64,000 nucleotides of DNA from Hamadaea tsunoensis DSM 44101 (GTDB taxonomy: Bacteria > Actinomycetota > Actinomycetes > Mycobacteriales > Micromonosporaceae). How positions within the stretch are numbered: the first letter of the stretch is position 1; the number at the start of each line of letters is the position of its first letter. Of this stretch, positions 33,985 through 42,458 are shown piece by piece. The translations under genes were made by a program, and so were the position numbers. The stretch is taken from the NCBI RefSeq assembly GCF_000428945.1, contig NZ_AUAX01000020.1:1-64000 (forward strand). The letters are read 5' to 3'. Under the pieces are notes generated by a model. It searched no databases. It saw only the letters and a program-made list of their open reading frames with translations, and had not been told where the DNA came from.

Positions 33985-35334
33985 ATGACGCTCGACACCC
34001 GGCACCGCCTCGGGCTCGCCGAGGGAACCGCGCTGTACGCCGGCGCCGTCCTCGGTCCCGGGGTCCTCGCCCTGCCCTCGCTCGGCGCCCGCGCCGCGGG
34101 TCCTGCCTCCCTGCTCGCCTGGGCGGCCATGCTTCTGCTGAGCGGGCCGGTCGCCCTCGCCTTCGCCGCGCTCGGGGCCCGCTTCCCGGACGGCGGCGGC
34201 GTGGCGGCCTTCGCCGGGCGTGCTTTCGGCGTACGCGTGGCGGCCATGGTCGGCTGGTGGTTCGCCGCGGCCGTCCCGATGGGCGTACTGGCCGGGGCGA
34301 TCATCGGGGGTGAATACGTCGCGACGACGCTCGGCGGGGGCGGGGGAACGGTGCTGCCGGTCGCCGCCGGACTGCTGCTGACCGCGTTCGGCGCCAACTA
34401 CGCGGGGCTGAGGGTGTCCGGCCGGCTGCAGGTGTTCTCGGTGAGCCTGCTCGTGGTCCTGCTGCTGACGGCGATCACCGCCGCCCTGCCCGCCGCGCGG
34501 GCGGCCAACTTCCATCCGTTCGCGCCCCACGGGTGGCCCGCGGTCGCCACCGCCGCGAGCGTGCTCTTCTACGCGTTCGCCGGCTGGGAGGCGGCGAGCC
34601 ACCTGTCGGCGGAGTTCCGGGATCCCCGGCGGCACATCATCGCCGCCACCGGACTGACGCTCGCCTTGGTGAGCGTGCTCTACCTCGGGCTCGCCGGCAC
34701 CGTCTTCGGCGTGCTCGGCGACCGGGCGGGCGCGACCGACGTGCCGCTGACGCTGCTGTTCGAGCGCGGGCTCGGCCCGGCCACCCGGGCGGGGACCGCG
34801 GCCGTCGCCGTGCTCCTCACGCTCGGCGCCGTCAACACCTACATCGCCGGGGGCGCGCGGCTGGTGGCGGCGCTCGGTCGCGCGGGCGCGCTGCCCCGCC
34901 GGCTCAGCGGCGACGCCGGATCCGTACCCCGTCGTGGCGTCGTCGCACAGCTGGCGGCCTGCGGGCTGACGGGCGCGGCGAGCCTCGTGTGGCACCTCGA
35001 CCTCACCACGTTGATGCGGGCCACCTCGGCCTGCCTCGCGGCGGTCTCGGCGACCGGCCTGCTCGCCGCCGTCCGGCTGCTGCCCCGGGGCGGTCCGCTG
35101 TGGTGGAGCGCGGTCGTGGGCAGCGGCTTCACCGTCGCCGTGCTCGCCTGCTGCGGCGTACTGCTGGTCGTTCCGGTCGTGCTCGGCGTGGCTGCGCTCG
35201 CCGTGGCGACGCCGTGGCGGCGGGAGCCGGGGCCGCGCCCGCAGGAGCACGGCCCCGGCCCGCTGCTCAGTAGCCCCAGCGGTTCTTCAGATGCCGCCAC
35301 CAGTCGCGCAGCATCCAGGCGTCGAAATCGGTGA
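33985..35334 (+). CDS. APC-superfamily amino-acid permease/exporter
   Basis: 449 residues from MTLDTRHRLGLAEGTALYAGAVLGPGVLALPSLGARAAGPAS; GGAGG lies 5 nt before the ATG (an ATG 4 codons earlier overlaps it). About 12 spans; the first helix has the APC GxG-like kink GAVLGPGVL. It is closest in design to YjeH/CadB-type amino-acid exporters. The last 23 codons overlap the end of the convergent CBM2 gene. Divergent Lrp gene probably regulates it in response to an amino acid. Confidence 0.88.
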   Translation: MTLDTRHRLGLAEGTALYAGAVLGPGVLALPSLGARAAGPASLLAWAAMLLLSGPVALAFAALGARFPDGGGVAAFAGRAFGVRVAAMVGWWFAAAVPMGVLAGAIIGGEYVATTLGGGGGTVLPVAAGLLLTAFGANYAGLRVSGRLQVFSVSLLVVLLLTAITAALPAARAANFHPFAPHGWPAVATAASVLFYAFAGWEAASHLSAEFRDPRRHIIAATGLTLALVSVLYLGLAGTVFGVLGDRAGATDVPLTLLFERGLGPATRAGTAAVAVLLTLGAVNTYIAGGARLVAALGRAGALPRRLSGDAGSVPRRGVVAQLAACGLTGAASLVWHLDLTTLMRATSACLAAVSATGLLAAVRLLPRGGPLWWSAVVGSGFTVAVLACCGVLLVVPVVLGVAALAVATPWRREPGPRPQEHGPGPLLSSPSGSSDAATSRAASRRRNR

Positions 35335-36556
35335 TGTAGGTGGCCGATCCGGCGTTCATCAGGAAGCAGCACTGCCCGGTCGGCGTCCAGTCGTAGAAGT
35401 CGTCCAGGCCGAACCCGTGCCCCATCTCGTGCAGCAGGATGTGGATGTTGTCGGTGTTCAGGTTCGAGGTGAAGTACTCGCTGCCGATCCGCTGGCCCCA
35501 GTCGCCGCCCGCGCCGCCGCTGAAGCCCGCGGTCAGCCACAGCGAGACGTCGTAGTGGTGCGAGACCCCTCCCGGGCAGCCCGAGTAGTTGCCGTCCTGG
35601 TGGAAGAACCGGCCGCACGGCTCCGAGCACTGCGGCGCGTCCTCCCGGATGTTGTTGACGTAGACGTCCACCGCGTTGTCCGTCCACTCCAGGGTGGCAC
35701 GGTCGCGTACCGCCCAGCCGACGACCTTCACCGGCACCGTCGCGTACGGCCAGCCGTTGTGGCCCGCCATCACGTCGATCCACTTCTTGAACTGCCGCTG
35801 CAGCGCCGCCTGGATCTGGTCACGCAGCGCGGCCGTCACGTGGGCGGTGGAGTCCCAGCGTACGCAGTAGTTGATCTGCCCGCCGGCGGCCATGATCTGG
35901 TCCCAGAGGTAGTTGCGGAAGGTGTAGAGCTGGTTGTAGGTGGCCTCGTAGTGCGCCCACACCTCGTTGAGCGGCTGGACCAGGTTGGCCGGCGGGTTCC
36001 AGCCGCTCGAACTCGGGCTGCTGCTGGGGCTGGCGCTCGGGCTGACCGTACGCGACGGCGACGGCGAGGCCGACGCGGACCGCGACGGCGACGGCGATGT
36101 GGACGGCGACGGTGCCGAGGACGCCGACGTGGTCGCTCCGGTGCAGGTCACCCCGTTCATGGCGAAGCTCGCCGGAACCGGGTTGGCGCTCGTCCAGGCT
36201 CCGTTGAAGCCGAACGAAGTGCTGGAGCCGGTGCCGAGGGCGCCGTTGTAGCTCAGGTTCGTGGCGACGACGGCGGCGCCGGTCTGTGTGTAGGTGGCGT
36301 TCCAGCCCTGGGTGACGGCCTGGCCGGCGGCCGGGAACGTCCACTTGAGACTCCAGGCGGTGACCGGGTCGCCGAGGTTCTTCAGCGTGACGTTGGCGGT
36401 GAACCCGCCCGCCCACTGGGACTGGACGGCGTAGGTCGCCTGGCAGCCGGCCGCCGCCGCGTGGGCGGTCGGCATGGTCAACCCCCATAGCAGGAGCGCT
36501 GCGCCGGTCACGGACACGATCATGGACGCGAGTACGCGTCTGGTGGTGGTGAGCAC
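35267..36556 (-). CDS. Secreted CBM2 - linker - zinc metallopeptidase
   Basis: 429 residues from GTG with CGGAG 7 nt upstream. Signal peptide to about residue 35 (...PTAHAAAAGC), CBM2 (GCQATYAVQSQWAGGFTANVTL ... NGVTC), S/P/A linker, then a ~215-residue catalytic region with HILLHEMGHGFGLDDFYDW, i.e. HExxHxxGxxD, the metzincin zinc motif, and a later FLMNAGSAT Met-turn candidate. Several Cys pairs stabilise it. Cellulose-bound proteases of this type are uncharacterised to my knowledge; the target may be protein in plant cell walls. A CebR-like operator precedes it, tying it to cellobiose control. Confidence 0.88.
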   Translation of the reverse strand: MLTTTRRVLASMIVSVTGAALLLWGLTMPTAHAAAAGCQATYAVQSQWAGGFTANVTLKNLGDPVTAWSLKWTFPAAGQAVTQGWNATYTQTGAAVVATNLSYNGALGTGSSTSFGFNGAWTSANPVPASFAMNGVTCTGATTSASSAPSPSTSPSPSRSASASPSPSRTVSPSASPSSSPSSSGWNPPANLVQPLNEVWAHYEATYNQLYTFRNYLWDQIMAAGGQINYCVRWDSTAHVTAALRDQIQAALQRQFKKWIDVMAGHNGWPYATVPVKVVGWAVRDRATLEWTDNAVDVYVNNIREDAPQCSEPCGRFFHQDGNYSGCPGGVSHHYDVSLWLTAGFSGGAGGDWGQRIGSEYFTSNLNTDNIHILLHEMGHGFGLDDFYDWTPTGQCCFLMNAGSATYITDFDAWMLRDWWRHLKNRWGY

Positions 36557-36686
36557 GTGTGACTCCGGGGACGGATTCAGGCGCCCGCAGGCGCGCGAAA
36601 CGGAATGGTCACGTGGAGTGAGATGCCCGGAGTCTCGGCACCACGCATCGAATGGCGTGCATCCGACAGGGCGCATCCTAAGCGAA

Positions 36687-36700
36687 TGGGAGCGCTTCCA
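36687..36700 (-). promoter_or_regulatory. CebR-like operator
   Basis: TGGGAGCGCTTCCA differs by one base from the 14-bp CebR consensus TGGGAGCGCTCCCA of actinobacteria. It lies 131 bp upstream of the CBM2-metallopeptidase start and could control it by cellobiose. Confidence 0.75.
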
Positions 36701-36784
36701 TCAAGTCCACAGTGTACGACCTGGGACGCCGGCCGGCTGATCTTGGGGAGCGCGGAAGATCGTTCGGTGGTAACGTGCGGACGG

Positions 36785-37699
36785 GTGAGCACCGACCCCT
36801 CGACCAACATGGTCGCCTTCGAGGTCCAAGGCCATCCCGAGCCGTTCATCGCGAGCGGACCGACCCAGGACGAGTACAGCATCCAGCGCGCCTGGTACGC
36901 CGTCCCCCTCGACCACGCCACGGCGGCCGCCGCGGTCACGAGGATCTACAGCGAATGGCAGCCGTCCGCCGCGGACGAAGAGTTCATCGGGCGTACGTTC
37001 CCGCAGGTGGCGGTGACCTACAGCTTCGAGCGGCCCGAACGGCCGGACGGCTGGCCGGACGCGTTCGCCGCCGTGCAGCGGCAGCTGGCCGCCGCCCAGG
37101 AGAGCCGCGCGGCCGCCGAGGCCGTCGAGAACATGAACCGCACGGCCGAGCACGGCGAACTCCTGCCCGTCCTGTGGAGCAGCACGTCCCCGTCGATCGG
37201 GATGCTGGAACACCTGCCGCACGCCGAGGTCGTCCCGGGCCGCCTGCGGGTGGCCGTCGCCGCGGTCGCCCCGACACCCCAGGGCAAGATCGGCATGAGC
37301 CACGTGACGTACGCGAAGCTCGGCGACGACCCGTTCGCGGACCTGTTCGACACCGCCGCGCGTACGCTCGTGCAGGGTCTGAAGGTCGACGGCCACGCGG
37401 ACGAGCGGCACCCGGAGAAGGGGCAACTGCTCGTGCTGCGCCGCGAGGGCATGTTCGCGTCCTCGGCGGTGGCGCTGCCGGACTTCCACCGGCAGATGAG
37501 CGCGGCGCTCGGCGCCGACGACCTGGTCGTCGGCCTGCCCGACCCGGACACGGTACTGGTCACGCGGGCGGACTCCGGCTGGGTCGGCGAACTGCACCAG
37601 GCGGTCCTGGAGTCGCCGTGCCCGGTGAGCGAACTGGTCCCGGTCGTCCTGGCCTTCGACGGAACCGCCCCGCCCCGCCTCCTCGCCGAACGCCCCTGA
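36785..37699 (+). CDS. Conserved hypothetical protein (DUF1444-like tail)
   Basis: 304 residues from GTG (VSTDPSTNMVAFEVQGHPEPFI). No signal or membrane span. The last third, LVLRREGMFASSAVALPDFHRQMSAALGADDLVVGLPDPDTVLVTRA, resembles the substrate-type fold of DUF1444 proteins, but this is a weak, visual match. The middle has GELLPVLWSSTSPSIGMLEHLPHAEVV. No function can be given. Divergent from the CBM2-metallopeptidase; it shares that promoter region. Confidence 0.65.
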   Translation: MSTDPSTNMVAFEVQGHPEPFIASGPTQDEYSIQRAWYAVPLDHATAAAAVTRIYSEWQPSAADEEFIGRTFPQVAVTYSFERPERPDGWPDAFAAVQRQLAAAQESRAAAEAVENMNRTAEHGELLPVLWSSTSPSIGMLEHLPHAEVVPGRLRVAVAAVAPTPQGKIGMSHVTYAKLGDDPFADLFDTAARTLVQGLKVDGHADERHPEKGQLLVLRREGMFASSAVALPDFHRQMSAALGADDLVVGLPDPDTVLVTRADSGWVGELHQAVLESPCPVSELVPVVLAFDGTAPPRLLAERP

Positions 37700-37737
37700 C
37701 CCGGCTCCTTCGATCCGGCTCTGTGATCCAGCTCCGT

Positions 37738-37812
37738 GATCCGGTTTGGATCAGGGAAATCCACGTAATCTTGGCCCAAGATTCGGGTGATTTCCCTGAT
37801 CCAAGCGGGATC
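37738..37812. repeat. Dispersed palindromic element, family A copy 3 (inverted)
   Basis: GATCCGGTTTGGATCAGGGA ... TCCCTGATCCAAGCGGGATC with inner AATCTTGGCCCAAGATT (37767-37783). Flanks of the inner palindrome (CCACGT left, CGGGTG right) are the reverse complement of those in copies 1 and 2, showing opposite insertion. Confidence 0.85.
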
Positions 37813-37864
37813 ATGGGGCGGGCTCCGCGGGATCATGGGGCGGGCTCCGCGGGATCACGGGGCG
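37807..37864. repeat. 22-bp tandem repeat, 2.6 copies
   Basis: GGGATCATGGGGCGGGCTCC + GC is repeated at 37807 and 37829, with a partial third copy at 37851. It begins inside the right end of family A copy 3. Confidence 0.8.
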
Positions 37865-37918
37865 TGAGTGATCTTGCTAACGGCGGCCGTCGACGGGTGC
37901 GGCGTAACGTCGGCGGCT

Positions 37919-38839
37919 ATGAGGATTCTCGTCGTCGGCGCCGGCGCGACCGGCGGTTTCTTCGGCGCCCGCCTGCACGAGGCCGGCCGGGACGTCACCT
38001 TCCTGGTTCGGCCCGCCCGCGCCGAGGTGCTGCGCCGCCGCGGACTGCGGATCACCGGCGTCGGCCCGGACACCGTCGTGACGCCGAACCTGGTCACCGC
38101 ATCCGAAGTGGACGGTCCCTACGATCTCGTCCTGCTGACGGTGAAGGCCACCGCCCTCACTCCCGCGCTCCAGGACCTCAAGCCCGCGGTCGGTACGCGT
38201 ACCACCATCGTGCCGTTCCTCAACGGCATGGCGCACATGGACACGCTGAACGACGCGTACGGCCGGGAGGTTGTGCTGGGCGGCGTGGTGCGGGTCATCA
38301 CGACGCTGAGTGACGACGGAGACATCGTGCAGCTCGCGCCGCTCGCGGACATCGCGGTGGGGGAGCAGGACGGCGCGCGGTCGGAGCGCGTGGAGCGGGT
38401 CGCGGCGGTGCTGGGCGGCGCCGGCTTCGACTTCGCGGTGTCCGGCGACATCCTGACGGCGATGTGGCACAAATGGATCTTCATCAGTACGCTCGGCGCC
38501 CTGAACACGCTCGCGCGCGGCAGCGTCGGCGAGGCAGTGGCGGTTCCGGGCGGTGCGGACCTGGGCGCGCGCATCGCGGCGGAAGGCGCGGCGGTCGCGG
38601 CGGCGGCGGGGCATCCCGTACCTCAGTCCACTCTGGATGGAGTCGTCGCGTTCACGTCCCGGCCGGGATCGACGGACACGGCCTCGCTCTACCGTGATCT
38701 GGTCGCGGGTCGGGCCACCGAGGTCGAGCAGATCCTGGGCGACCTCACGGCGCGGGCGTCGGCCTCCGGCGTCGCGACACCGTTGCTGGACCTGGCCACG
38801 CTCCAGCTTCGCATCCACGAGAATCGCAGAGCGGAATAG
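37919..38839 (+). CDS. Ketopantoate-reductase-like 2-oxoacid reductase
   Basis: 306 residues from MRILVVGAGATGGFFGARLHEAGRDVTFLVR, with the GAGATGG NADP loop. VLLTVKA, PFLNGMAHMD (the catalytic N-G region) and MWHKWIFISTLGALNTLA (catalytic Lys/Asn region) are ketopantoate-reductase motifs. ApbA/PanE makes pantoate for coenzyme A, but many actinobacterial paralogues act on other oxoacids. No other pantothenate gene is nearby. Confidence 0.9.
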   Translation: MRILVVGAGATGGFFGARLHEAGRDVTFLVRPARAEVLRRRGLRITGVGPDTVVTPNLVTASEVDGPYDLVLLTVKATALTPALQDLKPAVGTRTTIVPFLNGMAHMDTLNDAYGREVVLGGVVRVITTLSDDGDIVQLAPLADIAVGEQDGARSERVERVAAVLGGAGFDFAVSGDILTAMWHKWIFISTLGALNTLARGSVGEAVAVPGGADLGARIAAEGAAVAAAAGHPVPQSTLDGVVAFTSRPGSTDTASLYRDLVAGRATEVEQILGDLTARASASGVATPLLDLATLQLRIHENRRAE

Positions 38840-39624
38840 CCGGGAGATGCGTATGCGGCGCGTTCGGTTGGGGGGCCGCGCGGCATCGTTCACATCGGAC
38901 AATTGCGGAGACGCGCTCGGTGGCGCCGTGCGTTCGCGCTGGTCCTCGCGCCCGTCCTCGTCCTCGTCCTCGCCGTCGCCGTCGCCGTCGCCGAGATGAT
39001 CTCCCGATGTACACGCGGAGGGTGTATCAGCGCTTCGGAAACACCCTCCGTGTGTACATGGCCAAGATCGCGCACGCGTTCGCACTGTTGAACGGACAAT
39101 TGCCGTAGGGGTCCGCAGCGCGATCATCCGGGGCTGCGGGCTCGCGCCGACTTTGTCGCGACTGTCCGATATGGCGGCCGGGTGGATCGGCTCCTGGTGA
39201 TCGTTCGCGGCTGGGATGTAGTTTTCGGGCCCATTCCCTCGATCCAATGCGGCCGGGATGTAGGTAGAGGCCGATTTCCTGCATCCCGCCCGCTATGGAT
39301 CTTGGGTGGGAGCCGGGTTCTTACCTCGTGGCCGCTGTGGATCACGCCTAAGATCGTCCCGCTCTCGGCCGTAGTCCGTGATGCGGGAGCGATCTTCCGT
39401 CATGCGGACACGGTGCGCTGAGCTCCTGATAGTTTACGGCTGAGGTGTCGATCCCGCCCGATCTGCATGATCAAATGCGCTTCAGGTGCGGCCGGAGCCG
39501 GTCGACGCGCTCCGGAACCGTCATCGATCATGCATCGGGTAGCGCCGCGGCCGTCAAGGATCACTCCGTCGGCGGCGCGCCGGACCCAGAAGTCGGACAG
39601 CCGCGACAAAGTCCGAGAGAGCGG
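38840..39624. other. Gene-free spacer with inverted and direct repeats
   Basis: About 785 bp with no credible coding frame. It holds a 19-nt inverted repeat with one mismatch (39007-39025 / 39041-39059), a direct repeat CGGACAATTGC (38896 and 39093) bracketing it, and a 15-nt imperfect direct repeat GCGGC(T/C)GGGATGTAG at 39207 and 39249. These look like remains of one or two small mobile units. I see no RNA gene in it. Confidence 0.6.
39007..39059. repeat. 19-nt inverted repeat
   Basis: ATGTACACGCGGAGGGTGT and ACACCCTCCGTGTGTACAT pair over 19 positions with one mismatch around a 15-nt loop, between two direct copies of CGGACAATTGC ~200 bp apart. Confidence 0.75.
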
Positions 39625-41166
39625 TCAGACCCGGCCGAACAACCACTCGCCCGCGGTGCTGCGCCCCCGGCAGAAGTCGCGTACCGCGGTGACGATCTCG
39701 TCGGCGCTCACCGTTCCCGAGCCGTCCGTGTCCAGCTCCGCGATCGTCCGCCCGACCTGCTCCTTCGTCAGGTTGCAGGCGGTCAGCAGGCGGGTCAGGT
39801 CGGGCCGGTTGAGCAGGCCGTCCTCGTCGGTGTCCGCGAGCCCGATGACCGCCCAGGCCAGCGGTCGGACGGCGGCGTCGAACGCGCCGTCGGCGTCGGA
39901 GCGGGCGGCCCAGGCGGCGTACTCGTCGCGGCTCACGCGGCCGTCACCGTCCGTGTCCGCGCGGGTCACGATCGCCCGCCACAGCCGTAGGTATCCCTCG
40001 CGGACGGCGTGCGCCCGCGGCGAGCGCGGCGCCTCACCCAGGGCCAGGACCAGGCGCAACGCGAATGCCGTGTAGTCGTCCCGGCTCAGGTAGCCGTCGC
40101 CCGTCGCGTCCAGCAGGCTGAAGCGGCAGCCCTCGGTGGGTCGCGGCGGTACCTCCAGCACGCGCGCCGCGAATTCCAGGGCGTGGGGCAGACCGTCTTC
40201 GAGTACGCCGACGTGATCGGCCCCGGCGCAGCGCACGAGTCCGACGTCGCCGCCCGCTTCGCGCAGGGCGTGCACGAACGGCTCCATGATGCTGATCGGC
40301 GCGATGACGTCGCGTACGCCGGCGTGCACGAGCGCGGGCCGGTCCAAAGTGGTCACCGGGACGTCGATGCGGTCGAGCAGTTCGGTCAGTTCGGGGTGGC
40401 CGGCCAGCCCGGTCGTGCCGGCCGCGTCGTTCGTCACGTCGGCGCAGGCGTACGCCATCTCCTTGAGCGTGGCGCGCTCGGCGAGCCGGAGCAGCCGGAC
40501 GCCGTCCACGGTGAGGAACACCTCGGCGTGCAGTTGGGGGAGTCCGGCGAGGAACATCGGGATGACCCACGGGACGGGTGCGTGGCCGTCGGCGGTGAGC
40601 GCGGCGACCATCGCCCGCAGGCCGACCGCCGGGCCGAAGCTGACCGAGCCGCGGAAGTCGAGTTCCGGCGCGTACGCGGTGGCGGTGATCGCGGTGTAGT
40701 GGGCCGCGTGCCCGCCTTGGGAGAAGCCGGCGACGATCCACCGCTTGTCGAGCGGCCGGTCGAGCGCGTGGGCGGCCCGGACGGCGTCGATCACGTCGTC
40801 GGCGGTCGCCTCCCCGTTGAAGTAGGGGTGCACGCCCCGGCCTTCGTAATCGGTGGCGGCGACGGCGTACCCCGCGGCGAGCCAGCCGTCCACATGCGCC
40901 AGTTCCGGCCGGGACAGCCCGGTACGCGACGGCACGGCGCGCTGGTGCAGCCCGGTCGTCCCGTGTGCGAAGGCCACCACCGGCCAGCCGTCCGCCGGGG
41001 CGTACCCGTGCGGGACGAAGGCCGAGCCGGTGATCAGCTTGGGCCGGCCGTCGTAGCCGGTGCCCTGGTAGAACAGCCGGTACGCCGCGCCGGCCTGGGT
41101 GGGGCTCAGGGCGGCCGGCAGCGGTTCGTGCTTGATCAGTGTCCCGGGCACGCGTCCACTAGGCAT
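39625..41166 (-). CDS. Secretory-lipase-family hydrolase fused to four EF hands
   Basis: 513 residues from ATG MPSGRVPGTL. Residues ~1-340 are an alpha/beta hydrolase of the LIP/secretory-lipase type: FAHGTTGL, VAATDYEGRG, GFSQGGHAAHY (nucleophile Ser), PALVHAGVRDVI and CAGADHVG (His). Residues ~345-513 form four EF-hand loops: DATGDGYLSRDD, DTDGDGRVSRDE, DTDEDGLLNRPD and DTDGSGTVSADE, all with good D-x-D-G calcium ligands, like calerythrin. No signal peptide seen, so the enzyme is probably cytosolic and calcium-responsive. Fusion rather than adjacent genes: there is one continuous frame. Confidence 0.9.
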   Translation of the reverse strand: MPSGRVPGTLIKHEPLPAALSPTQAGAAYRLFYQGTGYDGRPKLITGSAFVPHGYAPADGWPVVAFAHGTTGLHQRAVPSRTGLSRPELAHVDGWLAAGYAVAATDYEGRGVHPYFNGEATADDVIDAVRAAHALDRPLDKRWIVAGFSQGGHAAHYTAITATAYAPELDFRGSVSFGPAVGLRAMVAALTADGHAPVPWVIPMFLAGLPQLHAEVFLTVDGVRLLRLAERATLKEMAYACADVTNDAAGTTGLAGHPELTELLDRIDVPVTTLDRPALVHAGVRDVIAPISIMEPFVHALREAGGDVGLVRCAGADHVGVLEDGLPHALEFAARVLEVPPRPTEGCRFSLLDATGDGYLSRDDYTAFALRLVLALGEAPRSPRAHAVREGYLRLWRAIVTRADTDGDGRVSRDEYAAWAARSDADGAFDAAVRPLAWAVIGLADTDEDGLLNRPDLTRLLTACNLTKEQVGRTIAELDTDGSGTVSADEIVTAVRDFCRGRSTAGEWLFGRV

Positions 41167-41258
41167 GGTTAAATGGTACAAAACGCGCAAGCCTCGGTAG
41201 GTGCTCCGGCCCGGAAGAGACCGGAAAACCACTGGCCCGGCTGACTAAGGTCGAGGTC

Positions 41259-41594
41259 ATGACCGACCGCACCTATCGCGTGATCGTCCGGGGCACCTTC
41301 GCCGGGCTGGACGCCGCCCGCAAGGCCGAGCTGCTGGCCGAGGCCGACCAGCACGACCTGTACTCGACGGCGTTCACCGAGGAGGGCACGCTCGCGTACG
41401 ACCGGGCGCTGCACGCGTTCAGCCTCCGCTTCGAGGTACGCCAGGGGTCCGAGGCGAGCGACGACGACGCGATCGCGACAGGATGCCTGCTGGCGGAGGA
41501 GCTGCTGGACCGGCTGCGCATCACGCACGGGCCCCTGCGCGGGACGGCGACCTCGGTCGACGACATGAAGATCAACCGGCCGAAACGGCGCTGA
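41259..41594 (+). CDS. DUF6204-like small protein
   Basis: 111 residues: TYRVIVRGTFAGLDAARKAELLAEADQHDLYSTAFTEEGTLAYDRALHAFSLRFEVR is the ferredoxin-like pattern of DUF6204 proteins, common in actinobacteria with unknown role. Followed after 4 bp by a membrane protein, so likely in one operon. Confidence 0.8.
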   Translation: MTDRTYRVIVRGTFAGLDAARKAELLAEADQHDLYSTAFTEEGTLAYDRALHAFSLRFEVRQGSEASDDDAIATGCLLAEELLDRLRITHGPLRGTATSVDDMKINRPKRR

Positions 41595-41598
41595 CGGC

Positions 41599-42345
41599 AT
41601 GATCAAGGACCTGCCGGCCGAGTTCCGGCCGGACCGGCCCGACCGGACGACGTTCGGCGACGGCCTGATGCTGCTCGCCACGGCGGTCATGACCGGCGGC
41701 TCGCTCGGCATGATCCCCGAGGAGCCCGTCTGGGGCGTCATAGGCGCGCTGTTCTTCGGTTTCGGGCTCTACGCGCAGCTGTTCGGGCACCTGTGGACCC
41801 TGGCCCGGCGGCGGTCGCCCGGGCCCGCCGAGTCGCTGGCGCCGTTCGGCCGGACCCTGCGCCGCGGGAACCCGGCCGGCTACGGCTCGCTCCTGCGCGT
41901 CCTAGCCGGGCTCCAGGGGCGGCGGCGGATCCGCCGCCGCCGATCCGCCGCCATGCTGGAGTTCCTGGCCGCCCAGCCGGCGCTGCGGGCCGGGCTGTTC
42001 CACCACGCCCACCGGGGCGAGCTGGACCTCTCCACTTTCGTGGAGCGCCTGGCCGCCGATCCGCGCGACCCGCTCGTCGCGGCCCTGTCCAGCCTGCACG
42101 CCGACGGGCGCGTCCGGGAGCGCGCGGTCGCGGCGATGGCGAGCGCGCCGCACCGGGGACACGTCCCCTTCCTCGTCGAGCGCGCCGTCGAATGGGCACC
42201 GCAGGTGCGCTCCGCGGCCCTCACCGCCCTACGCGACCAGCTCGCCGCGGGGCCCCTGATCCTTCAAGATCTTCGCCGGGAGTACGCGCGGGTCGAGCGT
42301 CGCCGGCACGCCCCAGGAGTGGCGGAGCTGCTTCCGGCCGGCTGA
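41599..42345 (+). CDS. Membrane-anchored protein with helical-repeat tail
   Basis: 248 residues. Two close membrane spans near the start (GLMLLATAVMTGGSLGMI and WGVIGALFFGFGLYAQLFGHLW), a very basic stretch (RRRIRRRRSAA), then helical repeats (ERLAADPRDPLVAALSSLHADGRVRERAVAAMA, VERAVEWAPQVRSAALTALRDQL) that look HEAT-like. It resembles the start of a larger Actinobacterial HEAT-repeat family but is short. Function unknown. Confidence 0.65.
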   Translation: MIKDLPAEFRPDRPDRTTFGDGLMLLATAVMTGGSLGMIPEEPVWGVIGALFFGFGLYAQLFGHLWTLARRRSPGPAESLAPFGRTLRRGNPAGYGSLLRVLAGLQGRRRIRRRRSAAMLEFLAAQPALRAGLFHHAHRGELDLSTFVERLAADPRDPLVAALSSLHADGRVRERAVAAMASAPHRGHVPFLVERAVEWAPQVRSAALTALRDQLAAGPLILQDLRREYARVERRRHAPGVAELLPAG

Positions 42346-42379
42346 CCGGCGGTCAGGCTGTCCGTGATCTGACATCAAG

Positions 42380-42401
42380 GTATGTCAATGAATAGACATA
42401 C
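42380..42401 (+). promoter_or_regulatory. Inverted-repeat operator
   Basis: GTATGTC-8nt-GACATAC, 7-bp perfect arms, in the promoter of the secreted protein at 42459 (58 bp to the start). A local AT-rich dip supports a promoter. Confidence 0.5.
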
Positions 42402-42458
42402 TGGGTTCCTCTTCCGGGTCCGCTCTCCCACCCCGGAAGCTCACGAAAGGAGCCCCTC

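Noticed and set aside
38903-39091. 62-codon frame with a hydrophobic stretch (a possible toxin of a type I system)
   Set aside because: It crosses the 19-nt inverted repeat, has no ribosome site and an Arg-rich random-looking tail.
39400-39609. Open frame of 69 codons in the gene-free island
   Set aside because: No ribosome site, no recognisable domain and composition like random GC-rich DNA.
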